64,000 nt of DNA, taken from positions 86,620,426 to 86,684,425 of the forward strand of contig CM063501.1 in assembly GCA_032207245.1 (NCBI GenBank), in the 5' to 3' direction. Positions 48,861 to 61,251 of this stretch are shown here, one piece after another. A model generated the notes under the pieces. The model was given only the letters and a program-made list of their open reading frames with translations. It was not told the DNA's origin and searched no databases. Both the position numbers and the translations under genes were made by a program. The DNA comes from Pardosa pseudoannulata. Taxonomy: Eukaryota; Arthropoda; Arachnida; Araneae; Lycosidae. Every line of letters begins with the position of its first letter. The stretch's first letter is position 1.

Positions 48861-48872
48861 AACATCCAATGT

Positions 48873-49247
48873 TGTATGCCAAGTTGATTCCTTTCAAATA
48901 TCAACTGTAGACTACTGTAAATTTCAACAGTGGTGATTATCACTTCTGTAACCCTCATAAATTGTCGACAATTGTTTGTACAGTATTAGTTCCTTAATTA
49001 TATCTATGTTTAGATGGTTTAAGATTTAAATTCTAGCAAAATGTTAATGCATTCTGTTTTTTATCATAAGTATTATAGTCAGCATTGTAGTCAGTTTAAG
49101 TAATTGATTTAAAAGTGAAAGTACACATTTTATAAATACTCAGATATATTATTGACAACCTTCTAATCGTTCACCATATTGAGAAAGCAGTGGTCCCACC
49201 CTTAGTAGTCAGTATTACAATTATCAATACATTTCATTAACCTTTAC
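48873..49247. other. AT-rich DNA, nothing recognised
   Basis: No motif between the SINE and the satellite. Confidence 0.45.
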
Positions 49248-51175
49248 TGAGAATAGGATAATGTATGAATGAAATATATAGGATTTTGAGGAGAGCCCAT
49301 GCAACATTGTAAGTTAGAATGTTATAACTAGAAAGCTGAAGCAGCTGGGTGTAAAAAGAGTCCGCATCCCTTATAGATGTAGTAACTGTTATAGATTTTC
49401 CATGTCACAAGCCCGAAACAGCGCCACCTATCCGTTGCTTTCAAAGTACAAACTCTGGATATGATTAAGCTAGAATATGAACACCTATAAAAGCTGGGGA
49501 AACTAGGAACCGAGAAAGTTAACAACCCGCCCTCCCTTATAGGTGCAGTTACTTTTATAGATTTTTTATGTCCCAAGCCCTCTATCGGACACCAAGTAAA
49601 ACTCAAAACAGCGCCACCTATCCGTTGCGTGTAGACTCTGGGAATTCATTAAGCTAGAATGTGAAGATCTATGAAAGCTGGGAAAACTAGGAACGAGAGT
49701 AGGATAATATATGAATGAAATATATAGAATTCTGAGAAGAGGCCTTGCAACATTGTATGCTAGAATGCTATAACTAGAAAGCTGAAGCACCTGGGTGTAA
49801 AAAGAGTCCGCATCCCTTATAGATGTAGTAACTGTTATAGATTTTCCATGTCACAAGCCCGAAACAGCGCCACCTATCTGTTGCTTTCAAAGTACAAACT
49901 CTGGGAATGATTAAGCTAGAATGTGAAGACCTATAAAAGCTGGGGAAACTAGGTACCAAGAAAGTTCCTAACCCGGCCTCCCTTACAGATGCAGTTACTT
50001 TTATAGATTTTTTTATGTCCCAAGCCCTCTAGCGGACACCAAATAAAAATCGAAACAGCGCCACCTATCGGTAGCGTGCAAACTCTGGGAATTGATTAAG
50101 CTAAAATGTGAAGATCTATGAAAGCTAGGGAAACTTGGAACCAAGAAAGTTCCCAACCCTCCCTCCCTTATAGGTGCAGTTATAGATTTTTATATGTCCC
50201 AAACCCTCTAGCGGACACCAAATAAAACTCGAAACAGCCCCACCTATCGGTTGCGTGCAAACTCTGGGAATTGATTAAGCTAGAATGTGAAGACCTATAA
50301 AAGCTGCAGAAACTAGGAAGAGAAAGTTAACAACGTGCCCTCCCTTATAGGTTCAGTTACTTTTATAGATTTTTGTATGTCCCAAGCCCTCTAGGGGACA
50401 CTAAATAAAACTCGAAACAGCGCCACCTATCAGTTGCGTGCAAACTCTGGAAATTGATTAAGCTAGAATGTGAAGATCTATGAAAGCTGGGGAAACTAGG
50501 AACCAAGAAAGCTCCCAACTCGCCTCCCTTATAGGTGCAGTTACTTTTATAGATTTTTTTATGTCCCAAACCCTCTAGCGGACACCAAATAAAACTCGAA
50601 GCAGCGCCACCTATCAGTTGCGTGCAAACTCTGGAAATTGATTAAGCTAGAGTGTGAAGACCTATAAAAGCTAGGGAAACTAGGTACCAAGAAAGTTCCT
50701 AACCCGCCCTCCCTTAGAGGTACAGTTACTTTTATAGATTTGTTTATGTCCCAAGCCCTCTAGCGGTCACCAAATAAAACTCGAAACAGCCCCACCTATC
50801 GGTTGCGTGCAAACTCTGGGAATTGATTAAGCTAGAATGTGAAGATCTATGAAAGCTGAGGAAACTAGGAACCAAGAAAGTTCCCAAGCTGACCTCCCTT
50901 ATAGGTGCAGTTACTTCTATAGATTTTTTTTTTATGTCCCAAGCCCTCTTCGTACACCAAATAAAACTCGAAACAGCGCCACCTATCGGTTGCGTGCAAA
51001 CTGTGGAAATTTAACTAGAATGTGAAGATCTGAAAGTAGGAACCAAGAAAGTTCCCAAGCAGACCTCCCTATAGGTTTTTCTATAGATTTTTTTTATGTC
51101 CCAAGCCCTCTTCGTACACCAAATAAAACTCGAAACAGCGCCACCTATCGGTTGCGTGCAAACTGTGGAAATTGA
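49248..51175. repeat. ~184-bp tandem satellite, 10 monomers, partly higher-order
   Basis: cagcgccacctat (or cagccccacc) recurs at 49421, 49611, 49867, 50058, 50237, 50420, 50604, 50789, 50975 and 51138. The last seven intervals are 179-191 bp except the final one (163 bp). Each monomer has tatagattttt, tgtcccaagccctct, ccaaataaaactcg and gattaagctagaatgtgaag. The first two pairs form a 446-bp higher-order unit (aggataat at 49255 and 49701), one monomer being longer at one side and lacking the tagcggacacc block. Open frames of 60-90 codons are by-products. Confidence 0.95.
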
Positions 51176-51776
51176 TTAGTTTTTTATAAGTTTTTTAGAA
51201 GTATTTAAAAATGTTTAATTTTTTAAAATTTTTATATCAAAAGTTTAATATTTTTTAAAGCTTTCTACATAAGTATGTGAATGGATTTCTAAAACAATTT
51301 TGATTTAACTTATGAGGAATAAATTGAAACTGAACAGTTTCTTGTATATAGGTACATTTAAAAATTAAATAAACAATTTACTACATGCTAATCATATGCA
51401 TTGTAATATATACATTACAGAAAAGCTTTATAAAAGTTTAACATTGTATGCTAAATACCAAACAATCAAACAAAAACTTTATCCATGCATTGAAAATATG
51501 CGTAGAACTCAAAGGAAACAAAAATGGAGAAAAGGTCATTCAAATTTAATTCGTTAAAAGAAAGAAAAAAAGATAAAATCATATACGTATATAAATAAGA
51601 TAAAAAAATTCAAATTTTGTATGCATGTATAAAAAGGTTAGAACAATAATTTCAACGAATTCAGAAATTTTAATATTTCGACCATATTTGAGCTTTTATG
51701 CCTCTTTAAAAAGGTCTAACACAGTCTAAATTTATTACTAATGCGTTTTTCTTATTATTCTCTAAATATACATAAA
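51176..51776. other. AT-rich DNA, nothing recognised
   Basis: No repeat ends or coding motif. Confidence 0.45.
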
Positions 51777-52150
51777 TTCCAGCTATGAACTATTCAACTG
51801 ACTCTACAAAATTTTCTTATCTTGTTAAATTTCTACCCGTTGAAAATGACGTCATACTAACGAAATGCACCAAGGTGAAAGTGACGCGTATGGATGCACA
51901 AGTTGAAGCATGAAAATTTGAAATTTTAGATATATGAGGAGAATAAAATATTTTATTACTCATCCTATATCATTACAATTTTTAACATATAAAATTTAAA
52001 ATATCTTGTAAATTGTTCTACTGATTTTATGAAATGCAAGGAACTTTTCCTTGTTGAAAAATGACGTCATACTAACGGAATTGCATCGGTATGAAATTTA
52101 TGCATTCACAAATTGAATCATGGAGATCGAAATGTTTTATCACAAGAAGG
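51777..52150. repeat. Diverged two-copy tandem duplication, ~213-bp period
   Basis: aatgacgtcatactaacg occurs at about 51846 and 52060, with related flanks (ttgaaaatgacgtc; attgaatcatg versus gttgaagcatg). Each has a tgacgtca palindrome. Confidence 0.55.
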
Positions 52151-53042
52151 CACTAAAAGAAATTTAACTTTTTAAAAAAATCGTTTGGAAGGAAATAATA
52201 GCGTTATCTCGTAAGTTAAGAATAGCATATAGGTGGATTTTAAATTTCCACTTTAGCAAATACACTGAATTTATGTTTATCTTTGTTAAGAACTTGTAAA
52301 TATTTTTCAAGCTGTGAAGTTTAATGGATTGATTGATGAAGTATAAGTTTTTTTAAAATAAAATATTAATTTAAATAGCTGTACGTAAAAGGATGAATTT
52401 TAAGAACGGAGAAAGACGAAGGTAAGATAAATTTTTCATTTATTATTCTTTGTGGCGACTGTATATTTAGAACTTTGAATGTTAAGATTAATTAAGGAAT
52501 TTTAAAGTCAAGAGACACTCCATGAAAGAATGAAGAGAATAAGTTATTCTTACTAAAATTTTCAAAAGTATATTGAAACTTAGAAACAATCGTAGATACT
52601 TACTTAAAGATCAAGACGCTACGCTGCAAGGCTTAAAAATCTTTGTTGTAGAAAGAGTCATTTTAGAAAGGTCATACGGGTATGATTTCTAAATATAGCA
52701 TGAGTTATTATCTAGATTAATACTTTCGTGCATTCGTTTTCCCAAAAAGGCGTGTTTTAAGTTGCATATTTTAAAAGAAGTAAGTAGATTACTTCACGAT
52801 TACCGACAGTTGATCCTCTCACCGCTTGAATCTCATACTAGTGTTTTAAGGGGCTTTCCACGAAACTGCAGTTTTAAATTTTATACATTTAGGTCTTCTA
52901 TGGCTTTAAATTTGATTGCATTCTTTTATAACAATAAGTACCACAAGATTGGAAAATTTAAAGTCTCAGATTAGTTTAAGAAATAAATGCAGAAGCAAAA
53001 CAGTTTGCTAAGATGTACATCTTTAAGATTTGTATCTTTATT
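52151..53042. other. AT-rich DNA, nothing recognised
   Basis: A 70-codon open frame at 52762-52974 has no family motif. Confidence 0.4.
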
Positions 53043-53378
53043 AAATGTCATTACAACACCTCTTTTATATTTAATAAAATATTAATATTTGTATCGAAGA
53101 TATTTAAATGCATTTGTTATTTTGTTTAAGCTTTAAATACCTTTATATGGTCACATTGATTTCATGCCTAAGAAATTTCCTCTTTGTAAATCATAATCAA
53201 TCCGTGCTTTAAATGTCATTAAAAACCTCTTTAATATTTAATAAATTATTAATATTTGTATTGAAGATATTTAAATGCCTTTTTTTAAGCTTTAACTACC
53301 ATTATATGGTCACACTGATTTCATACCTAAGAATTTTTATCCTTGTAAATCATAATCGATCCTTGCTTTTCTAAATGT
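53043..53378. repeat. Two-copy tandem duplication, 168-bp period
   Basis: aaatgtcatta starts both copies (53043, 53211). tattaatatttgtat, tatatggtcaca and ttgtaaatcataatc recur in order. The next unit start (aaatgtcg, 53374) runs straight into the MITE at 53377. Confidence 0.85.
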
Positions 53379-53652
53379 CGTATCACACGTCAATTGTATG
53401 CTTTGAATAAATCAACGCATGCAGATTGCAATTCTTTGTCCCAATGAAGAATGCGCGAATTTTTCGTGTGATAATGATGATTTTCAACCGATGCATTTTT
53501 CTACAGGTTGACACATGATAAGGCCGTTAATCGGTTTGGAATATTTTTGCTGTCACGCGAAAAATCCACGAATTTCTTATCGGGGGAAAGGAATCATAAA
53601 CTGAATCTGTTGCCTTCGAACAAGTAGATGTTGAAATGTGGTAACTTTTCCT
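53377..53652. mobile_element. Unclassified MITE, copy 2
   Basis: The left end tcgtatcacacgtcaattgt and the inverted right end gttaccacatttcaacatct follow the pattern of the element at 1621-1898, with shared internal ctgaatctgttg. It also has an internal inverted copy of the end word (gacacatgataaggcc, about 53511). Confidence 0.5.
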
Positions 53653-54498
53653 GAAGCTGGCTGTTATTTACCAAGGTCACTTTCCAAGTTTCAAGTTAGT
53701 TAAAAATTAATTGAATTGAACAAATGGCGATTATTTATCTCAAATAGGTCCACAATAGTTAAAGGATAATGTTTTAAATAATTATTCGTTTGAATTACCC
53801 ACTTTTTATGTAGTGAATAAAAACTTATAAGAGTCGTGAATTTTACTCGGTAGAAATCTGCTGAACAAGTTTTTTTTCTGCATAACCGAGAATACCATTT
53901 TCAGTATATCAATTAAAAAATCTTATGTGCACACCAGATGACTTCCTAGACCTATTAAATAATGCATATTTTATTGTTTTGCATAGGGCTTAACTAGAAT
54001 TATCATTTGTACACTCTCTTCATGCTTACATGCTAGTTTCGTTACTCAAAGTACCTTATTGTTTGACTGAGTATCCGCAAACTAGAATTTCAAATATTGC
54101 CGTTTTTCACAGACTCGAAGCGTTAATGTTCGTTACATTGAAGTATTTTGTTTCATAGGTAATTATTTCTAAACAGAAATATCTCATAATTATTACGGTA
54201 CTTCTTCTACTTCATATCAGATGTTTTAGTGAATAAAATTTCAAAATTATCCTCGGTAAATAATAGATTTTTGTTTTTGTTTTCCAAAAAGGGACTGTCT
54301 TGTTTCACCTGTTTAAGTAGTAGTTTTATAACTACAATGGATAACTTGATATCTTTATCTTGTACTGTTGCAAACCACTAGCGTTAAGTTATTTGTATTG
54401 ATGTTTTTTTGTTATATAATGAAAACTTAAAAAAAATAAATGGAAGAGCACAACTAGATATTATAAAGGGTATAAATACAATATTCCAAATTTAAGAA
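53653..54498. other. AT-rich DNA, nothing recognised
   Basis: No motif or repeat boundary identified. Confidence 0.45.
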
Positions 54499-54698
54499 GT
54501 CGAAAGATGAGCGAATGGATAAGGCTCTGCTCTACGGTACCGATATTTCTTTATTTCGAATTCCACTGCAAGCTACGATGTTCCTAGCCTTTCAAAATGG
54601 TCTTTAAACAATATGTTTGAGTCTCATTACCTTTCATGTAGCTGAACAGTAAAAGTTTCACGAAATTGCTCTTTGAGGACTGTAGGGATCCAAACCAA
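54499..54698 (+). repeat. SINE family 1, strongly diverged
   Basis: gatgagcgaatggataaggc, ttcgaattccactgcaagc, atgttcctagcctttc and ttgagtctcattac follow family order. The tail is poorly matched. Confidence 0.55.
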
Positions 54699-56345
54699 CT
54701 TTTTACAGCTGATTGATTTGAAGTTACGTATGGACGCATAAATGTCACGACAAAATTAATCAAAATGAAATCATGATTGGTCAAAATGAATATTTAAAGT
54801 GTGAAAAGTAGAATTTCCTTGTACGTAGAGTCGTAACACAATTTTTGTAAAATGAGTTTTCCTGTTGAAATCTGAACAATGAAATAATTCGCGATTTATT
54901 AGTTTCCTTTATTTATTTCCCTTATTAACTAGGCAGTAAAATATACTATTTCTTTTATTTATATATATAAAGTGAGCGAGAAAATACGAATATAGTTAAC
55001 TTATTTTCACTGTGTTTTTCAGCACTTTAAAAGTAAAAGATAACCTAGAAAAACAATACAGTACTTTTGAAATGATCTATTGCAAGATATTTTTTTCTCT
55101 AAAACACAAAAGTTTGCTTTCATGGAACAATGTTTTAATGGATGCATACTGCATCATCCTGGTGAGATACCATTTATTATTTGACTATTTCTAGCCGAGA
55201 ACAACAAACCTCGACTTTTGTGAAGAAATTCAAATAGTAAACGTTATAGTTATTTATGATGATAGTTAAGTTTCGTGCTGAGAAGTACAACTAACGTAAT
55301 AAATAGTTCTTTTATTTCTTTCAGTTGACTATTTATTGGGAGTAAATAATTGTATAAGTTAAGGTTTTGTGACACATTTTTCTAAAGGTAAAATGCAATA
55401 CTCCCATTATATCAACTTTTGGACAACTTTTCTGTCCGATTGTATAGATTAGAATTGTTGTATTCTTAAATGAATGCATATTACAAAGATAAGCATGCAA
55501 TATAAAGGTTTACACAAAATTTAAGTAAAACAGTAAATATAAATAGGTAAATATAAAAAATATGCTTTGTAAAGAAATGACAGGGTAAAAGAGAGTAGCA
55601 TTTTGGTGTTATATGCATTATAAAGAGTATCACATTTAAAAAGTATTAAACACATAAACTAATTTTAATTTGATCAAAATGGTACACAAGTTTTGAGTGT
55701 TATATAAAATATATTGAAAAAGATATTTTAATTAAATTTACGAATTCTACAAAAGAACTGTTGCAAAACACTATTGACAAACTTAAAATATAATAGAAAT
55801 GTTTTGATAAAATTTAAACTAACTGTGACCTTTGAACAAATATTTGATTTTGGATGCAAAAGGTGTTACACAGAAGTTCTGAAAACTAATTAGTTAACTG
55901 TGAATATTTTAATTTTATGAAATTTATAGAAAAATACAGATTTACATGAATAACTTACATCCAAAATTGAAATTAGACGGCAAGTAGCTTTCTTTAAGGT
56001 TGGCTATTTTGATTCTGGCTGGAGTTTTCGAAAACTCAATTATTGAAGTAGACCTGTGCTGCATTTGCAATGCCTTTTTCACTCTTCAAATAATTTTAAT
56101 TCCCCAGAAGATCTTTTTAAACAGTATTATGTTTCAAGTGGGTAATCTATTTACAGTAATATCGCGGGGGACAACGTATCTAAAGTCTGCGGCCATAATC
56201 TAAAGCCGTACGTGTCCTCTGGATTATGATAAATGAGAGACAACCTCAGGGGTATATCTCCTTTAGGTATATATGGGTATCACGAGCCTGAGATACTTTA
56301 ATGATCTGGATCTACAGTTATTCCTGGTAGTCTCGAGTTTACCTG
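54699..56345. other. AT-rich DNA, mostly unrecognised
   Basis: 54779-54900 resembles the dispersed repeat at 19456 (gttgaaatctgaacaatgaa). The remaining ~1.4 kb has no motif. Confidence 0.4.
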
Positions 56346-57329
56346 TGTAACGGCGTGATTTAGCGGCGTGTCTACATCAAAGAACTTGCTTTGAGAAATG
56401 AACATCGCTTATGTGGAGACAAATGCGTTGTCTTTCCCGGTACCACCATGTCTAGACTTTTGTGTCATACACTAGCGGAACAACAGACCAGACAACCGGC
56501 AGCCCAGACTGACAGCCAGAAAAATGACCATCGGAACCACAAAGAAATGCCCGACACGAGATACCAGAGACTCCCGGGTTTGCAGTCGGTGATTGTCTAA
56601 CCCAGACTAATCCAGTTGGTTGAAGATGCGATCATCCCCAGATGATCCAATGATGAAATTGTAGGTGAGGCCCCTCCCTAAAAAAGAGACGAGAGAAGAT
56701 TTTTTTAAAAGAAGTTAGTTAGCGAGTAACCGGCTAATTCGGAGGTCGCCTTGACCAGTCTCTCTATCGGAGAGTTTTTTTAGCTATAATTCCATCTTGG
56801 GATCTTTTCTTTGAGAGTCAGCTAGAGTCAGCTAACTCGGAGGTCGTCTTGACCAGTCTCTCCATCGGATATTTTTTTTTTTTTTGCGAAAATCCCGCCT
56901 TGGGTTATATCTCTTGCTGAGATTGAGAACGATGCCCTGTGCCTTGGGTTTTCTTTTAATATAATCCTCTTCAGGATTGATTGCATATTCCTCTTAGGAA
57001 CTCTAACTGTGGTTTGATATTCTTCGCAGAAAACCATTTATTATTTAAACTTATCTCATCTTATTGAGTGTACTTTCTACTTAATTACTTCACAGAACTT
57101 TCGCGCGAGCTACCGAATTATTTCTTCCGTCGGATCGCTAATATTTCGGCAGATATTGCACGTCTCTACTCAGAACTACGTGTATCGAATCACATACCTG
57201 TGATCTGAAATTGTATTTTTTTGGTGTATATAGAAATGATGTATATAGCAGAGGTGTAAATAAATCAATTATTCAAGAAACACCTCATTCTTCGTTGTGT
57301 CACCTAAAACAGTGACCAGATACGTTACA
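56346..57329. mobile_element. Probable solo LTR, 984 bp
   Basis: Begins tgtaacg and ends cgttaca, perfect 7-bp inverted ends with tg...ca. It has a polyadenylation-like aataaat at about 57260. An internal direct repeat, cggaggtcgccttgaccagt and its near copy, lies at about 56739 and 56835 (96 bp apart). Flanks (acctg/ccggg) do not give a clean target duplication. No internal retroelement genes are present on either side. A 69-codon open frame inside is not recognised. Confidence 0.6.
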
Positions 57330-57511
57330 CCGGGTTTACAAAATTAAAATCGGATTATTACGGAACTCTCCTAGTTCGTAAAGCAGCAGCTTTATAGCTG
57401 TTGTGGAGTACTAGTCTTCAGTTTGTTGCAGCTGTATGTCTTTGGATGGGTCATTGTAATAATTGACTTGCAGTAACATCACAAAGGGATTTACAAAATA
57501 AGCCTGAAAGA

Positions 57512-57641
57512 CTGTACCGAAGTTCGAATCCCACAGGGCATAGATGTTCGTGTCCGTCCGGAATCGGCTTTAAGCAGTAGTCCCTGTTCTCATTAGCCTT
57601 TGCATAAAAGTAGACCGTAGCGCTCCGAACCGAACCAAACC
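57512..57641 (+). repeat. SINE family 1, 5'-truncated
   Basis: Starts within the head at ctgtaccgaagttcgaatcc, continues atgttcgtgtccgtccggaa and ggctttaagcagtag, and ends gtagcgctccgaaccgaacc with a (ccgaa/ccaaa) tail. Confidence 0.75.
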
Positions 57642-57761
57642 TGTAATCTTTAGTCTTAATTCTTAGATGTTTACAAATCCGATAGTAGGGCAAATCAGGA
57701 ATCATTGCAAGGGAGATTTCTCAGAAGTTTAGTTTCGGTCATTTTTCTTATATACAAGATT

Positions 57762-57975
57762 TTATTTAATTGCAAAACATTCAGTCGTATAATAGCATTC
57801 ATTAACAATCGAATAGTATTTTGTTGTTGTGGAAATGAAAAGAAAGATTTCCTTCTTTCGAAAGGAAAAAAACAGAAGAAAAGGTCTGAAATGAGAGATC
57901 TTTTTTTATTTAATTACAGAGCATTCAGTAGCTCAATAGCATTCATTAAGACTAGAATACTATTTTATTATTGCC
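57762..57975. repeat. Two related ~67-bp segments
   Basis: atttaattgcaaaacattca (57762) and atttaattacagagcattca (57908) start two ~67-bp stretches sharing aatagcattcattaa and tattttgttgttg/tattttattattg. A 113-codon open frame spanning them is lysine/phenylalanine-rich and unrecognised. Confidence 0.6.
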
Positions 57976-58423
57976 AAATACAGTTTTTATTATTATATCT
58001 GCATGAAAACATTTTAAAAATATATTTTAAAACAAGGGAAATATAGTAATATACACGCTATCATTTCAAAATCTATTTGATTTTGTTTGGATTGGAGCAA
58101 TACTATTTTGCCACTATTAATCTTACTTCCCTATACTATCAAGTTATCTCCATGTTTTACAGTTGGTCTCATATTTGATGAATTCAATTATTTATTCATA
58201 TTTCCTAATACTTTTATATTTCCAATGAAACCCTCAACCTGCTTTCATCAAATGGAGCTATATAAATTGTTATGAAACTAAATTGAAATAACAAGCTAAA
58301 TCTAGCAAAGTGCTAAACATGGAGAAGGGAACTTGATGGAATGAATGTATGGCTGCAAGAGTTGATAAATTAGTGCTTATAGGATCAAGGATAGATCAAT
58401 ATGTTCATATCAACTTTGTTCAG

Positions 58424-58426
<3 letters not shown>

Positions 58427-58499
<73 letters not shown>
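58427..58499. repeat. (TA)n microsatellite abutting a Tc1 element
   Basis: About 36 TA units. The last TA is the left target site of the element at 58500. Confidence 0.95.
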
Positions 58500-58502
<3 letters not shown>

Positions 58503-59116
58503 TGTCTACCAATAAGTATATGGACACCTATGCAAATGACGATATCTGCGGTCCTGAGGTACGTCACGGCCTCCGCCGGTATACATCGTGTAGGAAACAG
58601 CATTAGTCTCATGCAAGATGCCGCGCAGTTCGGAACTCTCTTATTTTGAGAAAAGTATAATTATCGGGTATCAAAATACCATCCGTAAGGAAGCACATCT
58701 GCTTGGTTTTCATGATCGCGCTGCTGCTCATAAGCCTTTGATCACAAAGTCTAACCGCGCTGCTCGGTTAATGTGGTGTAAAGCTCATCAAAATTGGACG
58801 TTGATCAATGGAAACGGGTTCGAATGGACTAGCTTGCCCAGAGCCCAGACCTGAACCCTGTCGAGAACTTCTGGGGCGAGTTGGATCGCCGAATTAAGGG
58901 TTGCACTATCCGTCCAAAATCGGTGAAGGAACTTGTATGTATACTCCAAGCCGAGTGGAAGACAATACCACTAGCTGTAATACAAAGACTCGGGGAAAGT
59001 ACGCCCCGGAGGGTTCACGCTGTAATTGACAGTCGTGAAGGATCTTCGAACTATAGATTTTGAATAAAGTTTTTCTTTTCTATCACAGGTGTCCAAATAC
59101 TTATTGGTAGACAGTG
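58500..59116 (+). mobile_element. Internally deleted Tc1-like element, 617 bp
   Basis: Ends cattgtctaccaataagtat and, inverted, cactgtctaccaataagtat continue for about 35 bp (ggacacct). TA at 58498-58499 and 59117-59118. Both transposase termini remain but the middle is deleted. Confidence 0.9.
58618..59063 (+). pseudogene. Tc1-like transposase, internal deletion and frameshift
   Basis: The start at 58618 (MPRSSELSYFEKSIIIGYQN) gives the N-terminal helix-turn-helix region. HKPLITKSNRAARLMWCKAH leads into where the first catalytic aspartate should come, but the sequence jumps directly to the end of the catalytic domain. After a shift near 58830 the other frame reads AQSPDLNPVENFWGELDRRI with the Tc1 catalytic glutamate, and runs to a natural stop at 59063. 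Two of the three catalytic residues are deleted. Confidence 0.85.
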
Positions 59117-59420
59117 TATGTTAAGCTTATAATTACCTGTAGTGTTTCATTAGTGGTTGCTATTTTGTTCAACAGATGGCATCACAACTCTTTGGTATTC
59201 CATTTTTTTATTTTGCAGTAAAAGTTTCGGTTATGATTGAAGTACTTTGTCGTAAGTGGTAGACGCATCAAGGTGTTGTTTATTAATTCTATTTTTTTGT
59301 ATTTGTGAGAAATATTCTTCGTTTCCTGTGTTAGCTGGAGACAGAAATTATTTGTAACTTTTGTGTGTTCGCCATTAAAGAAAACATTTAAAAAATGATT
59401 CATTGAATATTATTGATTAA

Positions 59421-59654
59421 CCCTTTTGTGGGCCATTTATTTCTCCCTCCACGTTTCCAAACTTTCAAAACGGAGCTGCTAATTTTATTCAATCGATCGA
59501 ACAATTGATGACAGCTCAAAACCGAAGCGGGAATCAGTCTTTCCGTCGTTTCAATAACAAGACCAATATATTATAATGGGTTTTGCGCTTCCCACAGGTG
59601 TATTTTGTAAGATCGTGTAGGTGGGAAGTAATCTTCCAACGGCCCACGAAAGGG
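59421..59654. mobile_element. TTAA-type MITE, 234 bp
   Basis: TTAA (59417-59420) then cccttttgtgggcc. The inverted right end is ccctttcgtgggcc (13 of 14), followed by TTTA in place of TTAA. The hairpin ggaag/cttcc lies at 59624-59637, close to the right end. Confidence 0.7.
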
Positions 59655-59655
59655 T

Positions 59656-61030
59656 TTACAAGCAAGCGTTTGTTATGGTTTGGAAATCTACATCAAAAAA
59701 CTTTTTAAGATATAAAACCTATAGCACCATATTTCTGTGTTCAAACAACTTTTTAATACTAACAGGGGAAGATTCGAAACATTGTGCTGTCAATTGCCGG
59801 TTGTGGCTGCTATATAATCCCTTTAAAATCATTAAAACCCTACATAAATTACCATATCTGAAATTTATAGAGTTTTGTAGCATAAGTTAGATGGTGGAAT
59901 AACAAATATCATATCATTAATTAAATAGTAACTTAAAAATGATTCTGTGTTATGAATAGAATATTGGCCCAATACTGTTATAAAATAATCGCTTGGTTTA
60001 TGCTAGTACGTTTAATATACATTAAGAAACACACAGGATACTCAACAAAGTCCAAAACTAAAACGATCATGCTTTTAAGTTTTCTAAAATTGAGATTTTT
60101 TTTAGTATGCAATTTTACTTTGATTTCCCATTTTTCCATATTTATTAAAGTAAGTGAAATGTTGTTTAAATATTATGTAAAACTTAGATTTTTTTTGTAT
60201 AAACATTTGTTAGTAGGTTTATCTGTTATTTAAGGGAAAAAGTTGCCAACTTTTTATGTTTTGCAGTTAAAACATCTCAAATTGAACAGAGCGAGTTTTG
60301 CTTTGAATGACTATGCAGAATTAAAGCCTTGCATAATATGGGATTTTCTGAGAGATGATTAATGAACTGAGTTTTGTATATTTCGTGCCGTAAATATTTA
60401 TTTTGTTATAGGGCATTTTTTTTATTGTGAAATTAAAGAATTCAAATTGTAGAATAATAGTGGTAAATGCAACCATGATGTTTTTCCAATAATAGTGCAT
60501 TCTGTTTCTGTAATTATAGAAGATTACAAACGTGCGTGTCTCATTATGGTAACGCTTGGATATAGTTTAGTATTGTGGTAGCTCATTAATCATGTTTCAT
60601 GAACATCACACGTGTTATGCAAAGTTTTACTTCTTCATATAGGGTTCAAACGAAAGTTTTCCTAAGCATAATAAATGATGTAGGACACATTGCATGCACT
60701 CATTTGAATACTTTAGTATGTCTAAACAGAAATAAAATATGCCAATGACTTATAATTAACTTTCTGGGAATCTATACTTCTCTTAGTTTGACATATCGTA
60801 AACCTTCAAGTCTAGATGAGACACAGATGTTTCTCTTTCGTGTATTTTAAGTAGTTAGTTACTGCACAATAAAGATAGACTAAATGTAGAAAACCATTAT
60901 TACCGATAGCTGTAGTTAAAATGATTTGGAACATTATTTTTCTTCGACCTTTAACACCTAAAAAGACCGAAGGCGAATTAATTTTATCTATATTTTAGGA
61001 GATTAAAATCTATAAAGTATTTTCATTTAA
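59656..61030. other. AT-rich DNA, nothing recognised
   Basis: Open frames at 59621-59890 and 59952-60233 are short, AT-driven and without motif. No repeats identified. Confidence 0.45.
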
Positions 61031-61247
61031 TATAAGAAAAAATTTATTTAAAATTTACTTAATTTTATATTGACTTTAATGATTTCTTAAAACATTATAA
61101 TGTAAATTAACCATATATAATGATGTAAACTACAAGAGTATAATACTTTAAATGCAGCCAGAAGATCAATTTTTTTTTTAAATTTGGCACAAGCTATAGT
61201 TCTGTTTACACATGCAGGCAAAATTTGAAATCTCTAGCGTCAGTTTT
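61031..61247. repeat. Flank shared with 29470-29680
   Basis: atataatgatgtaaa, acaagagtataatact and gtttacacatgcaggcaaaa match inside the element at 29376-30411, but here they lie outside the TTAA of 61248. The shared repeat is therefore larger than the present element. Confidence 0.7.
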
Positions 61248-61251
61248 TTAA

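Noticed and set aside
49328..50569. Several 60-92-codon minus frames with similar sequence
   Set aside because: They repeat with the ~184-bp satellite period and are interrupted differently in each monomer.
57705..58046. 113-codon frame
   Set aside because: Lysine/phenylalanine-rich, crosses a two-copy local duplication and has no recognisable domain or codon signal.
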